From Mycolicibacterium chubuense NBB4 (lineage in GTDB: Bacteria > Actinomycetota > Actinomycetes > Mycobacteriales > Mycobacteriaceae), in contig NC_018027.1 of assembly GCF_000266905.1 (NCBI RefSeq), positions 4,960,001 to 5,024,000 of the forward strand: a stretch of 64,000 nucleotides of DNA, in the 5' to 3' direction. A program made the translations under genes and the position numbers. This document shows, in pieces, positions 21,701 through 32,351 of the stretch. How positions within the stretch are numbered: position 1 is the first letter of the stretch; each line of letters starts with the position of its first letter. Under the pieces are notes generated by a model. It was not told the DNA's origin. It saw only the letters and a list, made by a program, of their open reading frames with translations, and made no database searches.

Positions 21701-22657
21701 GGCTGGATCCACGTCGCCCGGGCCACCGTCGGCAAAAGGGCGTTCCTCGGGAACTCCGGCATCACCCAGCCTGGGCGCCGGGTGCCCGACGACGGCCTGG
21801 TCGCGGTGCTGTCGGCCACGCCGCACAAGGCCAAGGCCGGATCGTCGTGGCTGGGCAGCCCGCCGGTACGGCTGCGGCGCCAGCCGACCGCCGCCGACGC
21901 GTTGCGCACCTTCCACCCCTCCTCGCGGCTGAAAGCCTTGCGCGCCACGGTGGAGACGTTCCGCTTCGTGCCCGTGGTCGTGACGTTCGCGCTCGGGGTG
22001 GCGGTGTTCTTCGGTGTCCAGGCGGTGGCCGTCTCCGTCGGCTGGGCGTGGACGATCCCGGCCGCCGGGCTGATCCTGCTGGCCGCCGGCGCGGTCGCGG
22101 GCGGCGTCGCGGTCGGCGCGAAATGGCTTGTGGTTGGGCGGATCACCGCGATCGAACACCCGCTGTGGTCGGCGTTCGTGTGGCGCAACGAGGTGTCGGA
22201 CACCTTCGTCGAGACCGTCGCGGCGCCGTGGTTCGCCCGCGCCGCAACGGGTACACCCGTGATGAATCTGTGGCTGCGGGGGCTGGGCGCGAAGATCGGA
22301 CGCGGAGTGTGGTGTGAGACGTACTGGCTTCCCGAAGCCGACCTGGTGACCCTCGGCGACGGCGCCACCGTCAACCGCGGCTGCGTCGTGCAGACACACC
22401 TGTTCCACGACCGGATCATGCGGATGGACACCGTCGTCCTCGAGTCGGGCGCCACCCTCGGCCCGCACTGCGTCGCGCTGCCCGCGGCACGACTGGGCGC
22501 CGGAGCCACCGTCGGCCCGGCATCACTGGTGATGCGTGGCGACGAGGTGCCGCCGTCGACGCGCTGGCAGGGCAACCCGATCGCGCCGTGGTACCCCCCG
22601 CGCAAGAAGCGCGACGCGTCCCCCGAACCCAAGCGCAAGAAGCCAGCCGCGGCGTGA
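18728..22657 (+). CDS. Pls/PosA-type nonribosomal peptide synthetase
   Basis: 1309 residues. Residues 25-500 are an adenylation domain (ATP loop FTSGSTGTPKGVAVTH at about 156; YGPTEATVV; the C-terminal TSGKVDRDALPWP lysine). Residues 510-580 are a carrier domain with the pantetheine serine in LGGGSLSAAQL (about 540). The rest alternates membrane segments (about 620-680, 840-900, 1070-1130) with three hexapeptide-repeat left-handed beta-helix acyltransferase-like domains. This is the architecture of epsilon-poly-L-lysine synthetase and its PosA relatives, which polymerise an amino acid without a thioesterase. The product here is unknown; a polyamine or amino-acid envelope modification is possible. 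Confidence 0.88.
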   Translation: MTAADPTPQIPDQYVLSSSAPQARTLIDILYETARRHPDAPALDDGTVQLTYAELIADVEDSVAWLAARGIGRGDRIGIRMPSGSYALYVAILATLATGAAYVPVDADDPPERAELVFHEAGVVAIITERGLVRGPGSSRGWRATAPLSRDDAWIIFTSGSTGTPKGVAVTHRSAAAFVDAEAQIFVRDAPLGPGDRVLAGLSVAFDASCEEMWLAWRHGACLVPAPRSLVRSGMDLGPWLVSRDITVVSTVPTLASLWPAEALEAVRLLIFGGEACPPELAGRLAVDGREVWNTYGPTEATVVACAARLTGSGPVSIGLPLPGWDLAVVDGQGEPVGMGEVGELVIGGVGLARYLDQDKDAEKYAAMPSLAWSRAYRSGDLVRLEFDGLYFVGRADDQVKVGGRRIELGEVDTALVHLPNVTGGAAAVRRTPSGTPLLVGYVVVAPGAAFDVADARARLSATLPAALVPRLVVVDELPTRTSGKVDRDALPWPVRGSGADEGHGTELGGTLGWLAGLWQEVLAAPVDGPEADFFALGGGSLSAAQLVAALRKRYPQVTVAELYDHPRLGSLAGYLDELAPPPEVQTRDVTPVPRLTQAVQVALTVPLAVLTGIQWIVWLAVANNLAAQMHLVPWARPVSWWWILAGFLVFVSPPGRMAIAAFGARVLLGNLAPGTYRRGGSVHLRVWLAERLAAASGAENMAGAPWLVYYARALGNSVGSGVDLHSAPPVTGMLTLGHRCSIEPEVDLSGHWIDGDSFHVGPITVGNDATVGARTTLLPGAVVGKNADVAPGSGVVGKVKNGQYWKGSPAVKSGKAKHPWPDHRPPRAPLWVAVFGITSLLLGALPVTALAAGLAVIGWGVRGTASLSAAIVPALVWLVPATAAAVAVYAVLTVLGVRLLSIGLDEGYHPVRSRPGWQLWATERLMDAARNYLFPVYAGLLTPWWLRLLGAKVGRGTEISTALMIPKFTVVEDSAFLADDTMVASYELGGGWIHVARATVGKRAFLGNSGITQPGRRVPDDGLVAVLSATPHKAKAGSSWLGSPPVRLRRQPTAADALRTFHPSSRLKALRATVETFRFVPVVVTFALGVAVFFGVQAVAVSVGWAWTIPAAGLILLAAGAVAGGVAVGAKWLVVGRITAIEHPLWSAFVWRNEVSDTFVETVAAPWFARAATGTPVMNLWLRGLGAKIGRGVWCETYWLPEADLVTLGDGATVNRGCVVQTHLFHDRIMRMDTVVLESGATLGPHCVALPAARLGAGATVGPASLVMRGDEVPPSTRWQGNPIAPWYPPRKKRDASPEPKRKKPAAA

Positions 22658-24000
22658 CAGGACGCAGACGGGCGGCCAAGAAGGGCGCGCCACCGGTCAT
22701 CGACCCCTACCTTCCCGCCACCGGGAACTTCGGCTACCGCGTGTCGCGCTACGAACTCGACCTCGAGTACAAGGTCGCGATCAACCGTCTGCACGGGTCG
22801 GCGACCATCACCGCGGTCACCCTGGCCGAATTGAAGACCTTCACCCTCGACCTGTCCGACGCGCTGTCGGTGTCGAAGGTGACCGTCAACGGCAAGCGGC
22901 CGGCACAGTTCAAGACCTCGGGCGGCAAGCTGCACATCAGCCTGGCCGACCGACTGCCCGCCGGGGCGGCGATGACGATCGCGGTGCGCTACGGCGGAAC
23001 GCCCCGCCCCATCCGATCCCTCTGGGGTGACGTCGGTTTCGAGGAGCTCACCGAGGGCGTTCTGGTCGCCGGGCAACCCAACGGGGCCGCCTCGTGGTTC
23101 CCATGCGACGACCATCCCAGCGCCAAGGCCAGCTTTCGGATCGAAATCGCGACGGAGACACCGTATTTCGCGATCGCCAACGGAAAGCTGCTGAGCCGGC
23201 GGGCGCGTGCGGGCATGACGACGTGGACCTACGAACAAGTCGAGCCCACGTCGACGTATCTGATCACGCTGCAGATCGGTGCGTACGGCAGACACCGGAT
23301 GTCGAAGAACGGCGTCGAGATCTTCTCCGTGCTGCCCGACCGGCTGCGCGAGGACTTCGACCACGACTTCGGCCGCCAGCCGCAGATGATGAAGCTGTTC
23401 GTCAAGTTGTTCGGCCCCTACCCGCTCTCGACCGGTTACACCGTGGTGGTGACCGACGACGATCTCGAGATTCCCCTCGAGGCACAGGGCATTTCGATCT
23501 TCGGCGCGAACCACTGCGACGGCAGGCGCGGTTCGGAACGGCTGATCGCCCACGAGATGGCTCACCAGTGGTTCGGCAACTCGGTCACCGTCCAGCGCTG
23601 GCGCCACATCTGGCTGCACGAGGGCTTCGCCTGCTACGCGGAGTGGCTGTGGTCCGAGCACTGCGGGGAGGAGAGCGCCGACGAACTCGCCGCGCACTAC
23701 CACCAGCGGTTGACGAACGCGCCGCAGAACCTGGTGCTGGCGGACCCCGGACCGCGCGACATGTTCGACGACCGCGTCTACAAGCGAGGCGCGCTCACGC
23801 TGCACGTGCTGCGCCGGCAGATCGGTGACGACAACTTCTTCGCGCTGCTCAAGGAGTGGACCGCCCGGCACCGGCACGGCAGCGTCGTCACCGACGACTT
23901 CACCGGCCTCGCCGCGCACTACGCCGAGGTGTCGCTGCGCCCGCTGTGGACTGCGTGGCTGTACTCGCCCGAGGTGCCGCCGCTGGACGCGTGGGCGTGA
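22654..24000 (+). CDS. M1 family zinc metallopeptidase
   Basis: 448 residues from the GTG at 22654, which overlaps the synthetase stop as GTGA. The gluzincin motif HEMAHQWFGNS (HExxH) is followed 18 residues later by the zinc-binding glutamate in LHEGFACYAEW. The N-terminal beta-domain is present; the long C-terminal helical domain of full-length PepN is absent, so this is a short M1 form. There is no signal peptide, so it should be a cytoplasmic aminopeptidase-like enzyme. The coupling to the synthetase may mean it processes the peptide product, which is inference only. Confidence 0.87.
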   Translation: MTGRRRAAKKGAPPVIDPYLPATGNFGYRVSRYELDLEYKVAINRLHGSATITAVTLAELKTFTLDLSDALSVSKVTVNGKRPAQFKTSGGKLHISLADRLPAGAAMTIAVRYGGTPRPIRSLWGDVGFEELTEGVLVAGQPNGAASWFPCDDHPSAKASFRIEIATETPYFAIANGKLLSRRARAGMTTWTYEQVEPTSTYLITLQIGAYGRHRMSKNGVEIFSVLPDRLREDFDHDFGRQPQMMKLFVKLFGPYPLSTGYTVVVTDDDLEIPLEAQGISIFGANHCDGRRGSERLIAHEMAHQWFGNSVTVQRWRHIWLHEGFACYAEWLWSEHCGEESADELAAHYHQRLTNAPQNLVLADPGPRDMFDDRVYKRGALTLHVLRRQIGDDNFFALLKEWTARHRHGSVVTDDFTGLAAHYAEVSLRPLWTAWLYSPEVPPLDAWA

Positions 24001-25241
24001 CCGACGCGACCGCCGGTCCGTCGGGCGCGGTGACCCGCGGCAGCGTGGTCCGCGTCGGTGCGGCGACCGGGGTGTCGGCCCTCTGCGGGTACGCGGTGCT
24101 CTATCTGGCCGCCCGGGACCTCGCCCCGGCCGGGTTCTCCGTCTTCGGAGTGTTCTGGGGCGCTTTCGGGCTGGCCAGCGGTGCCGCGTTCGGTCTGCTG
24201 CAGGAGACCACCCGCGAGGTCAGGAACCGCCGCACCGCGCCGCATGGAGGTGAGCAGACGCGCCCCATGCGGGTGGCCGCCGGGGTCGGGCTCGCCGCCG
24301 CCGTGCTGATCGCGGTCAGCGCGCCGCTGTGGTCGGCGCACGTCTTCGCCGCCGACGGGCTGCTCAGCGTCGCGCTGCTGAGCCTCGGGCTGGCGGGGTT
24401 CTGCCTGCACACCACGCTGCTCGGGCTGCTGGCGGGGCTGGACCGGTGGTCGGGCTACGGCGCGCTGATGGTCACCGACGCGCTCGCGCGGGTGGCGGTG
24501 GCCGCGGTGACGTTCGCGGTCGGCTGGGGTCTGGGCGGATACCTGTGGGCGACCGTCGCCGGCTCGGTCGGCTGGCTGCTGATGATCCTCGTCTCCCCGG
24601 CGACGCGGGCGGTGGCGCGGTTGTCGACGCCGGGTGGCACGGGGGCGTTCCTGCGCGGCACCGGCCACTCGATCGCCGCGGCCGGCGCCAGCGCGGTGCT
24701 CGTGATGGGCTTCCCGGTGCTGCTGAAGGCCACGTCCGGGGACCTCGGCGCGGCGGGCGGTGTGGTGATCCTGGCCGTGACGCTGACCCGGGCTCCGCTG
24801 CTGGTGCCCCTGACCGCGATGCAGGGCAACCTGATCGCCCACTTCGTCGACCAGCGTGCCCATCGGCTCCGGGCGCTGGTGACGCCCGCGGTCCTGGTGG
24901 GTGTGCTCGGCGCGGTCGGGGTGACGCTGGCGGCGACGTTCGGGCCGTGGCTGCTGCGGGAGGCCTTCGGAGCGCAGTATCAGGCCGCCGGCGCGCTGCT
25001 CGGGTGGTTGACCGCCGCGGCGGTGGCGATCGCGCTGCTGACGTTGACCGGCGCGGCGACCGTCGCCGCGGCCCTGCACCGCGCCTACGCGACCGGTTGG
25101 GTGTCGGCGACCGTGGCCTCGGCGCTTCTGCTCCTGCTGCCGGTGGAGCTCGAGGTCCGCACGGTCGTCGCGCTGCTGTGTGGACCGCTGATCGGAATCG
25201 CCGTTCACCTGGCCGCCCTTGCCCAGGTCCACGCCGTCTGA
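23997..25241 (+). CDS. Oligosaccharide-flippase-like integral membrane protein
   Basis: 414 residues with about 12 hydrophobic segments. Overall it resembles polysaccharide-biosynthesis (MOP superfamily) flippases and corresponds to Rv3630. The GTG at 23997 overlaps the peptidase stop as GTGA. Followed by a GT2 enzyme and a DUF2304 protein, it probably moves a lipid-linked glycan across the membrane. The substrate is unknown. Confidence 0.8.
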   Translation: MTDATAGPSGAVTRGSVVRVGAATGVSALCGYAVLYLAARDLAPAGFSVFGVFWGAFGLASGAAFGLLQETTREVRNRRTAPHGGEQTRPMRVAAGVGLAAAVLIAVSAPLWSAHVFAADGLLSVALLSLGLAGFCLHTTLLGLLAGLDRWSGYGALMVTDALARVAVAAVTFAVGWGLGGYLWATVAGSVGWLLMILVSPATRAVARLSTPGGTGAFLRGTGHSIAAAGASAVLVMGFPVLLKATSGDLGAAGGVVILAVTLTRAPLLVPLTAMQGNLIAHFVDQRAHRLRALVTPAVLVGVLGAVGVTLAATFGPWLLREAFGAQYQAAGALLGWLTAAAVAIALLTLTGAATVAAALHRAYATGWVSATVASALLLLLPVELEVRTVVALLCGPLIGIAVHLAALAQVHAV

Positions 25242-25250
25242 GCGTGTACT

Positions 25251-25961
25251 TTGTTGCGCATCGGCACCTCGGACACGCGCTATCAGGACGTCTGGATCGT
25301 CATCCCCGCCTACCGGGAGGCGACCGTGGTCGGCGACGTCGTCGCCGAGGTGCGCGCGGTGTTCCCGCACGTGGTGTGCGTCGACGACGGCAGCGACGAC
25401 CGCACCGGTGCTGAGGCCCTACGGGCCGGTGCCCATGTCGTGACCCACCCCGTGAACCTCGGCCAGGGGGCGGCCATCCAGACCGGGGTGGAGTACGCGC
25501 GCCGGCAGCCGGGTGCGGCGGTCTTCGCGACGTTCGACGCCGACGGCCAGCACCGCGTCGCCGACCTCGTCCGGATGATCGACAGGCTTCGCGCCAGCGG
25601 TGTCGACCTTCTCGTCGGAACGCGCTTCGCCGGAGCCGCGAGCACCACCCCGCCGGTCAAGAAGGCCGTGCTGCGCGCCGCGGCGCGGTTGAGTCCGCGC
25701 AACCGCCGGCTCGGGCTGACCGACGCGCACAACGGGCTGCGAGTGTTCAACAGACGGGTGGCCGAGCAGCTCGAGATCACGATCAACGGTATGGGACACG
25801 CCAGCGAGTTCATCGCGCTCGCGCACGAAAACCATTGGCGGGTGGGCGAAGAACCCGTCGACATCGTCTACACCGACTATTCGAAGTCCAAGGGCCAACC
25901 GTTGCTCAACGGGGTGAACATCGTCTTCGACGGCCTGCTACGGAAAAGGACGACTCGATGA
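25251..25961 (+). CDS. Family 2 glycosyltransferase (polyprenyl-phosphate sugar transferase-like)
   Basis: 236 residues, single GT-A domain with no membrane helix. Motifs are WIVIPAYREA (about 15), DDGSDD (about 44) and the metal-binding FDADGQH (about 97). It matches Rv3631 and the DPM1-like group that loads a sugar on polyprenyl phosphate. The TTG at 25251 is a weak start but gives the right length. It overlaps the following DUF2304 gene as ATGA, a pairing common in actinobacteria. Confidence 0.87.
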   Translation: MLRIGTSDTRYQDVWIVIPAYREATVVGDVVAEVRAVFPHVVCVDDGSDDRTGAEALRAGAHVVTHPVNLGQGAAIQTGVEYARRQPGAAVFATFDADGQHRVADLVRMIDRLRASGVDLLVGTRFAGAASTTPPVKKAVLRAAARLSPRNRRLGLTDAHNGLRVFNRRVAEQLEITINGMGHASEFIALAHENHWRVGEEPVDIVYTDYSKSKGQPLLNGVNIVFDGLLRKRTTR

Positions 25962-26299
25962 ACTGGATCCAGGTGCTGCTGATCGCGTCGGTGCTGGCGC
26001 TGCTGGTGTATCTGCTGCGCTCACGCAGCAACGCGCGGTCCAAAGCATGGGTGAAGGTCGGTTACGTCCTGTTCGTGATCGCCGGGATCTATGCGATCGT
26101 ACGGCCCGACGACACCACCGTGATCGCGAATTGGGTTGGGGTGGCCCGTGGTACGGATCTGATGGAGTACGTCTTGATCGTGGCGTTCGCGTTCACCACG
26201 CTGTCGACGTACATGCGCTTCAAGGACATCGAGCTCAAATACGCGCGGCTGGCACGCGCCGTGGCGTTGCAGAACGCCCAGGCGCCCGAGCAGGGCTGA
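25958..26299 (+). CDS. DUF2304 small membrane protein
   Basis: 113 residues with three hydrophobic helices (about 3-20, 35-52 and 65-85) and a charged C-terminus. It corresponds to Rv3632. DUF2304 proteins accompany GT2 transferases and probably act as membrane partners. The ATG at 25958 overlaps the transferase stop. Confidence 0.87.
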   Translation: MNWIQVLLIASVLALLVYLLRSRSNARSKAWVKVGYVLFVIAGIYAIVRPDDTTVIANWVGVARGTDLMEYVLIVAFAFTTLSTYMRFKDIELKYARLARAVALQNAQAPEQG

Positions 26300-26302
26300 A
26301 CG

Positions 26303-29127
<2,825 letters not shown>

Positions 29128-29149
29128 TCGGGGCGGGGAACTACCTTCG

Positions 29150-29308
29150 GTGAAGGCGCGCCCCAACGCCTTTGTCGACGGTCTGAACTCGCGCGACCCG
29201 AAAGACGTTGATTTGCTGCGCAATATCAGCGCAGTGCCCGGCGCCGAGAAGGGCAAAGCGCACATCGACCAGAACATCGTGGCCGTGTCGAGCCTCCACG
29301 AGACGTAG
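29150..29308 (+). CDS. Possible 52-residue ORF or gene remnant
   Basis: The 331-base gap between the membrane protein and the next gene has one frame worth noting. A GTG at 29150 opens a 52-codon frame of balanced composition (VDGLNSRDPKDVDLLRNI and so on), less arginine-rich than shadow frames here. I recognise no family and see no clear Shine-Dalgarno, so it could be the remnant of a larger gene. Nothing else stands out in the gap. Confidence 0.3.
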   Translation: MKARPNAFVDGLNSRDPKDVDLLRNISAVPGAEKGKAHIDQNIVAVSSLHET

Positions 29309-29458
29309 CGGTTCGCCATGAGCGTCGTGCAAGCCTGCCCTACGTGGCCCCGAAGTGCCGCACGATCGGCGTAATGGCTACACCGTCGGGTATGGGCGGA
29401 AGCAGCTCTGCTGACCGAGCCCTCACAGCTGGTACGACGAACGTGGCACTGTGGGCGC

Positions 29459-29821
29459 ATGACAGACGTACGCGAAGAGGGTTACCGGGTATTCCGCGAA
29501 ATGTTGCCGGACGCACTGCCAGAGGGAGGACTCCCCCGCGGTGGTTTCGGCGACGAACTGCTCGAGATCGGCATCGACAACGTGTTCGGCAGGCTGTGGG
29601 CCCGCGAGGGGCTCTCCCGCCGGGACCGCAGCCTGGTGACGATGGGCATCCTGATCGCGCTGGGTGCCCACGACGAATTCGGCTATCACGTGCAGATCGC
29701 CCGCACCAACGGTCTCACCGACGACGAGATCGCCGAGGTGATCTATCACTCGAGCGGGTATGCCGGGTTCCCCGCCGCCAACACCGCGTGCCGGATCGCC
29801 CGACAGGTGCTCGAGGGGTAG
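29459..29821 (+). CDS. Carboxymuconolactone decarboxylase-family protein
   Basis: 120 residues. The segment GIDNVFGRLWAREGLSRRD, followed by LVTMGILIALGAHDEFGYH and the helix GLTDDEIAEVIYHSSGYAGF, is characteristic of the CMD domain. The CxxC pair of AhpD-type peroxidases is absent, so this is closer to gamma-carboxymuconolactone decarboxylase. The pathway is unknown; no protocatechuate genes are adjacent. Confidence 0.88.
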   Translation: MTDVREEGYRVFREMLPDALPEGGLPRGGFGDELLEIGIDNVFGRLWAREGLSRRDRSLVTMGILIALGAHDEFGYHVQIARTNGLTDDEIAEVIYHSSGYAGFPAANTACRIARQVLEG

Positions 29822-29830
29822 AGATCCGTC

Positions 29831-30442
29831 ATGACCTCCGTACGCCGGCTCGCCCGCCGCGAGCGCGAGCGATTCGCCGACCTGCTGACCGGCCTGACCG
29901 CTGAGCAGTGGGCGGCGCCGAGCCTGTGCCCGGGATGGTCCGTGCGCGACGTGGCGGCCCACACGATCGGCTATCTCGACCAGAGCCGGATTGCGCTTCT
30001 GGTCAACATGATCCGGTCCCGCGGCGACGTCGACCGCCTCAACGCCCGCCTGCTGCCCGCCTACGCTGCGTTGACGCCGACCCGTCTCGTCGAGTTAATG
30101 CACCGTAACGCCAGATCGTCAGGCGCGGGAGCGCTCTACGGCGGTCGGGTGGCACTGATCGAATGTGTGGTCCATCAGCAGGACATCCGCCGCCCGCTCG
30201 GACTGTCGGAGCCGGTGTCGGAGGACGCGCTTCGCGCGTCGCTGAACTACGCGCGGATCAGTCCCGTCATCGGGGGCGCTCGCCGCATCCGCGGCAAGCG
30301 CCTGGTGGCCACGGACATGGAGTGGTCGGCCGGCCGCGGACCCGAGCTGCGGGGCCCCGGAGAAGCCCTGCTGCTGGCAATGACGGGACGCCTCGATGCG
30401 GTGCGCGGCGAATTGGCCGGCGAGGGCATGCCGCGCCGGTGA
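29831..30442 (+). CDS. Maleylpyruvate isomerase-family (mycothiol-dependent, DinB-like) protein
   Basis: 203 residues. The N-terminal motif LTAEQWAAPSLCPGWSVRDV with the following AAH is the signature of the MDMPI/DinB-like fold in actinobacteria, where the His contributes to metal binding. These proteins act as mycothiol-dependent isomerases or transferases. It starts 9 bases after the CMD gene, so both may be one operon for aromatic or small-molecule metabolism. Confidence 0.85.
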   Translation: MTSVRRLARRERERFADLLTGLTAEQWAAPSLCPGWSVRDVAAHTIGYLDQSRIALLVNMIRSRGDVDRLNARLLPAYAALTPTRLVELMHRNARSSGAGALYGGRVALIECVVHQQDIRRPLGLSEPVSEDALRASLNYARISPVIGGARRIRGKRLVATDMEWSAGRGPELRGPGEALLLAMTGRLDAVRGELAGEGMPRR

Positions 30443-30577
30443 ACCACCGTCGGGCGAGATTCTGAGCCGCTGGCGATCCGAGCCCATGCCTTCGGCGACA
30501 CACGAGCCAGAAGAGTCACCATCGAGCACGCCGCTTTCGTCACCGATGTCCTGAGACCGTTCGGAATTTGTCGGTGG

Positions 30578-30593
30578 TCGAATGTATGTTCGA
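30578..30593 (+). promoter_or_regulatory. LexA (SOS) box
   Basis: TCGAATGTATGTTCGA matches the mycobacterial SOS box TCGAAC-N4-GTTCGA at 11 of 12 defined positions. It ends 3 bases before the ATG at 30597, so LexA bound here would block initiation. DUF222/13E12 genes of M. tuberculosis are known LexA targets. Confidence 0.8.
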
Positions 30594-30596
30594 GTA

Positions 30597-32108
30597 ATGG
30601 TGTTGGGGGATCTGCAGGGCGCGGTCACCGCGTTGCTCGGCGCCTTCGATGAGGTGGCCGACTGCGAGGTCGATCTGGCGACCTCCACGGAGCTGGTGGG
30701 GGTGCTCGATGAGCTCGAGACGCTGTGGTGCCGGCTGCCCGCGGTGAGGCACCGGCTGTTGGCCCGCCTGCAAACCGAGACCACCCCGCAGCAGCTGGGC
30801 GCCAAATCCTGGAAAGACGCGCTCGCGATCCGGTGGCGGATCTCCACCTCGGAGGCGCACCGCCGGCTGACCGACACTGCTTTGTTGGCGCCCCGCCAAG
30901 CCGTGACCGGGCCCTCGCTGCCGCCGGTGTTGCCGGCCACCGCGGCCGCTCAGGCCCACGGGCTGATCAACGGCGAACACGTCGAGGTGATCCGCAAAGC
31001 CGTCCACCGGTTACCCGGCTTCGTCGACACCGCCACCCGCGAACAGTTCGAGGTCGACCTGGTGCGCCTCGCGGTCGGAGTCGGCCCCAAAGAACTCCAC
31101 GACACCGCCGAACGCACACTGTTCCTGCTCGACCAGGACGGCCCCGAACCCGACGACACCGAACGCGCCCGCACCCGCGCCGTGGTCAAACACAAACAAC
31201 GCCGCGACGCGATGACCGACCTGACCGCCACCCTGAACCCCCAAGCGTGGGCGGTGTGGGAAGCCATCTTCGCCAAATACGCCGCCCCGGGCATGTGCAA
31301 CCCCGACGACCCCCACCCCTGCACCACCGGCACCCCGACCCAAGCCCAGATCGACAACGACCACCGCAGCCTGGCCCAACGCCAACACGACGCCCTACTC
31401 GCCGCCGGACGCATCGCCCTGATGAGCGGTCAGCTCGGCCGACTCAACGGCCTACCCGTCTCGGTGATCATCCGCACCACCCTGAAAGACCTCGAATCCC
31501 GCGCCGGGATCGGTGTCACCGGCGGCGGCAGCGTGATCCCGATCGCCGACGTGATCCGGATGGCCGGCCACGCCAACCACTACCTCGCCGTCTTCGACCA
31601 CGCCACCGGTTCCGCCCTGAACCTGTTCCGCGCCAAACGCATCGCCACCCCCGCCCAGCGGATCATGCTGATCGCCCGCGACGGCGGCTGCACCAAACCC
31701 TGCTGCACCGTCGGCGCCTACGGCAGCCAAGTCCACCACGTCACCACCGACTGGGCCGCCGGCGGCAACACCAACCTCGACGACCTCGGCCTGGCCTGCC
31801 CACCGGACAACCGCAGCGTCACACCCGACGGCTGGACCACCCACATGAACAACCACTGCGAAGTCGAATGGACCCCACCCCCACACCTGGACACCGGCCA
31901 AACCCGACTCAACTACCACCACCGCCCCGAAAAACTCCTCCGCCCACCCGACCAAGCGGAATCCCCGCCCCACAACAGCACTGCGGAGGCTGCCTCGGGC
32001 GAACCCACTCCCGACGGTCCGCACCGCGACGACGCCTTCGACCCCCGCCCGACCGACAACACCGACCACCCCGGCGGCCCCGCACCACCCGACGACCAGG
32101 CCGCCTGA
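30597..32108 (+). CDS. DUF222 / HNH endonuclease (13E12 repeat family)
   Basis: 503 residues from the ATG at 30597, just after the SOS box and without a strong Shine-Dalgarno, so the mRNA may be leaderless. Residues 10-340 are DUF222. The HNH site is near 370-410: two cysteine pairs in GCTKPCC, then VHHVTTDWAAGGNTNLDDLGLACPPDN broken into the H-H and N elements. The C-terminus is disordered and Pro/Asp-rich. Codon use changes after about 31000: almost every third base becomes C, with long runs of cac, gcc and acc, unlike neighbouring genes. The family is multicopy in mycobacteria and thought to be mobile. Confidence 0.88.
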   Translation: MVLGDLQGAVTALLGAFDEVADCEVDLATSTELVGVLDELETLWCRLPAVRHRLLARLQTETTPQQLGAKSWKDALAIRWRISTSEAHRRLTDTALLAPRQAVTGPSLPPVLPATAAAQAHGLINGEHVEVIRKAVHRLPGFVDTATREQFEVDLVRLAVGVGPKELHDTAERTLFLLDQDGPEPDDTERARTRAVVKHKQRRDAMTDLTATLNPQAWAVWEAIFAKYAAPGMCNPDDPHPCTTGTPTQAQIDNDHRSLAQRQHDALLAAGRIALMSGQLGRLNGLPVSVIIRTTLKDLESRAGIGVTGGGSVIPIADVIRMAGHANHYLAVFDHATGSALNLFRAKRIATPAQRIMLIARDGGCTKPCCTVGAYGSQVHHVTTDWAAGGNTNLDDLGLACPPDNRSVTPDGWTTHMNNHCEVEWTPPPHLDTGQTRLNYHHRPEKLLRPPDQAESPPHNSTAEAASGEPTPDGPHRDDAFDPRPTDNTDHPGGPAPPDDQAA

Positions 32109-32124
32109 CGGCCCCGAGAACAAC

Positions 32125-32153
32125 AAAAAACGCCCCAGCCGATGGCCGGGGCG
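32125..32153 (-). terminator. Intrinsic terminator after tRNA-Thr
   Basis: On the minus strand CGCCCC (32153-32148) pairs with GGGGCG (32136-32131), with extra GGCC/GGCT pairing inside, followed by six T residues (32130-32125). It lies about 57 bases downstream of the tRNA. On the plus strand the hairpin also follows the HNH gene, but without a T-run. Confidence 0.8.
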
Positions 32154-32209
32154 ATCTATCGCCGATGAGTCGACTCGAATGCGATCAATGACTCGACTCA
32201 TCACAACTG

Positions 32210-32282
32210 AGCCGCCTGGGGGAATCGAACCCCCGACCTATTCATTACGAGTGAATCGCTCTACCGACTGAGCTAAGGCGGC
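32210..32282 (-). tRNA. tRNA-Thr (anticodon CGT)
   Basis: A 73-base cloverleaf. The acceptor strands GCCGCCT and AGGCGGC pair over 7 bp, the anticodon stem ATTCA/TGAAT encloses the loop CTCGTAA, and the T arm is GGGGG-TTCGATT-CCCCC. The CGT anticodon reads ACG. CCA is not encoded. It lies between the HNH gene and holB. Confidence 0.97.
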
Positions 32283-32351
32283 GTGCCGTCAGGATCAGTG
32301 CAGATCGCTGGGGCGGGACGAGTCTACGGCAGGGCCTGCCGTGCGCCCAAC

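Noticed and set aside
32210..32282. tRNA-Thr as the attachment site of a mobile element
   Set aside because: No integrase, duplicated tRNA 3' end or phage gene is close. The nearby HNH gene is a stand-alone DUF222 copy and the real integrase acts in cpaF.
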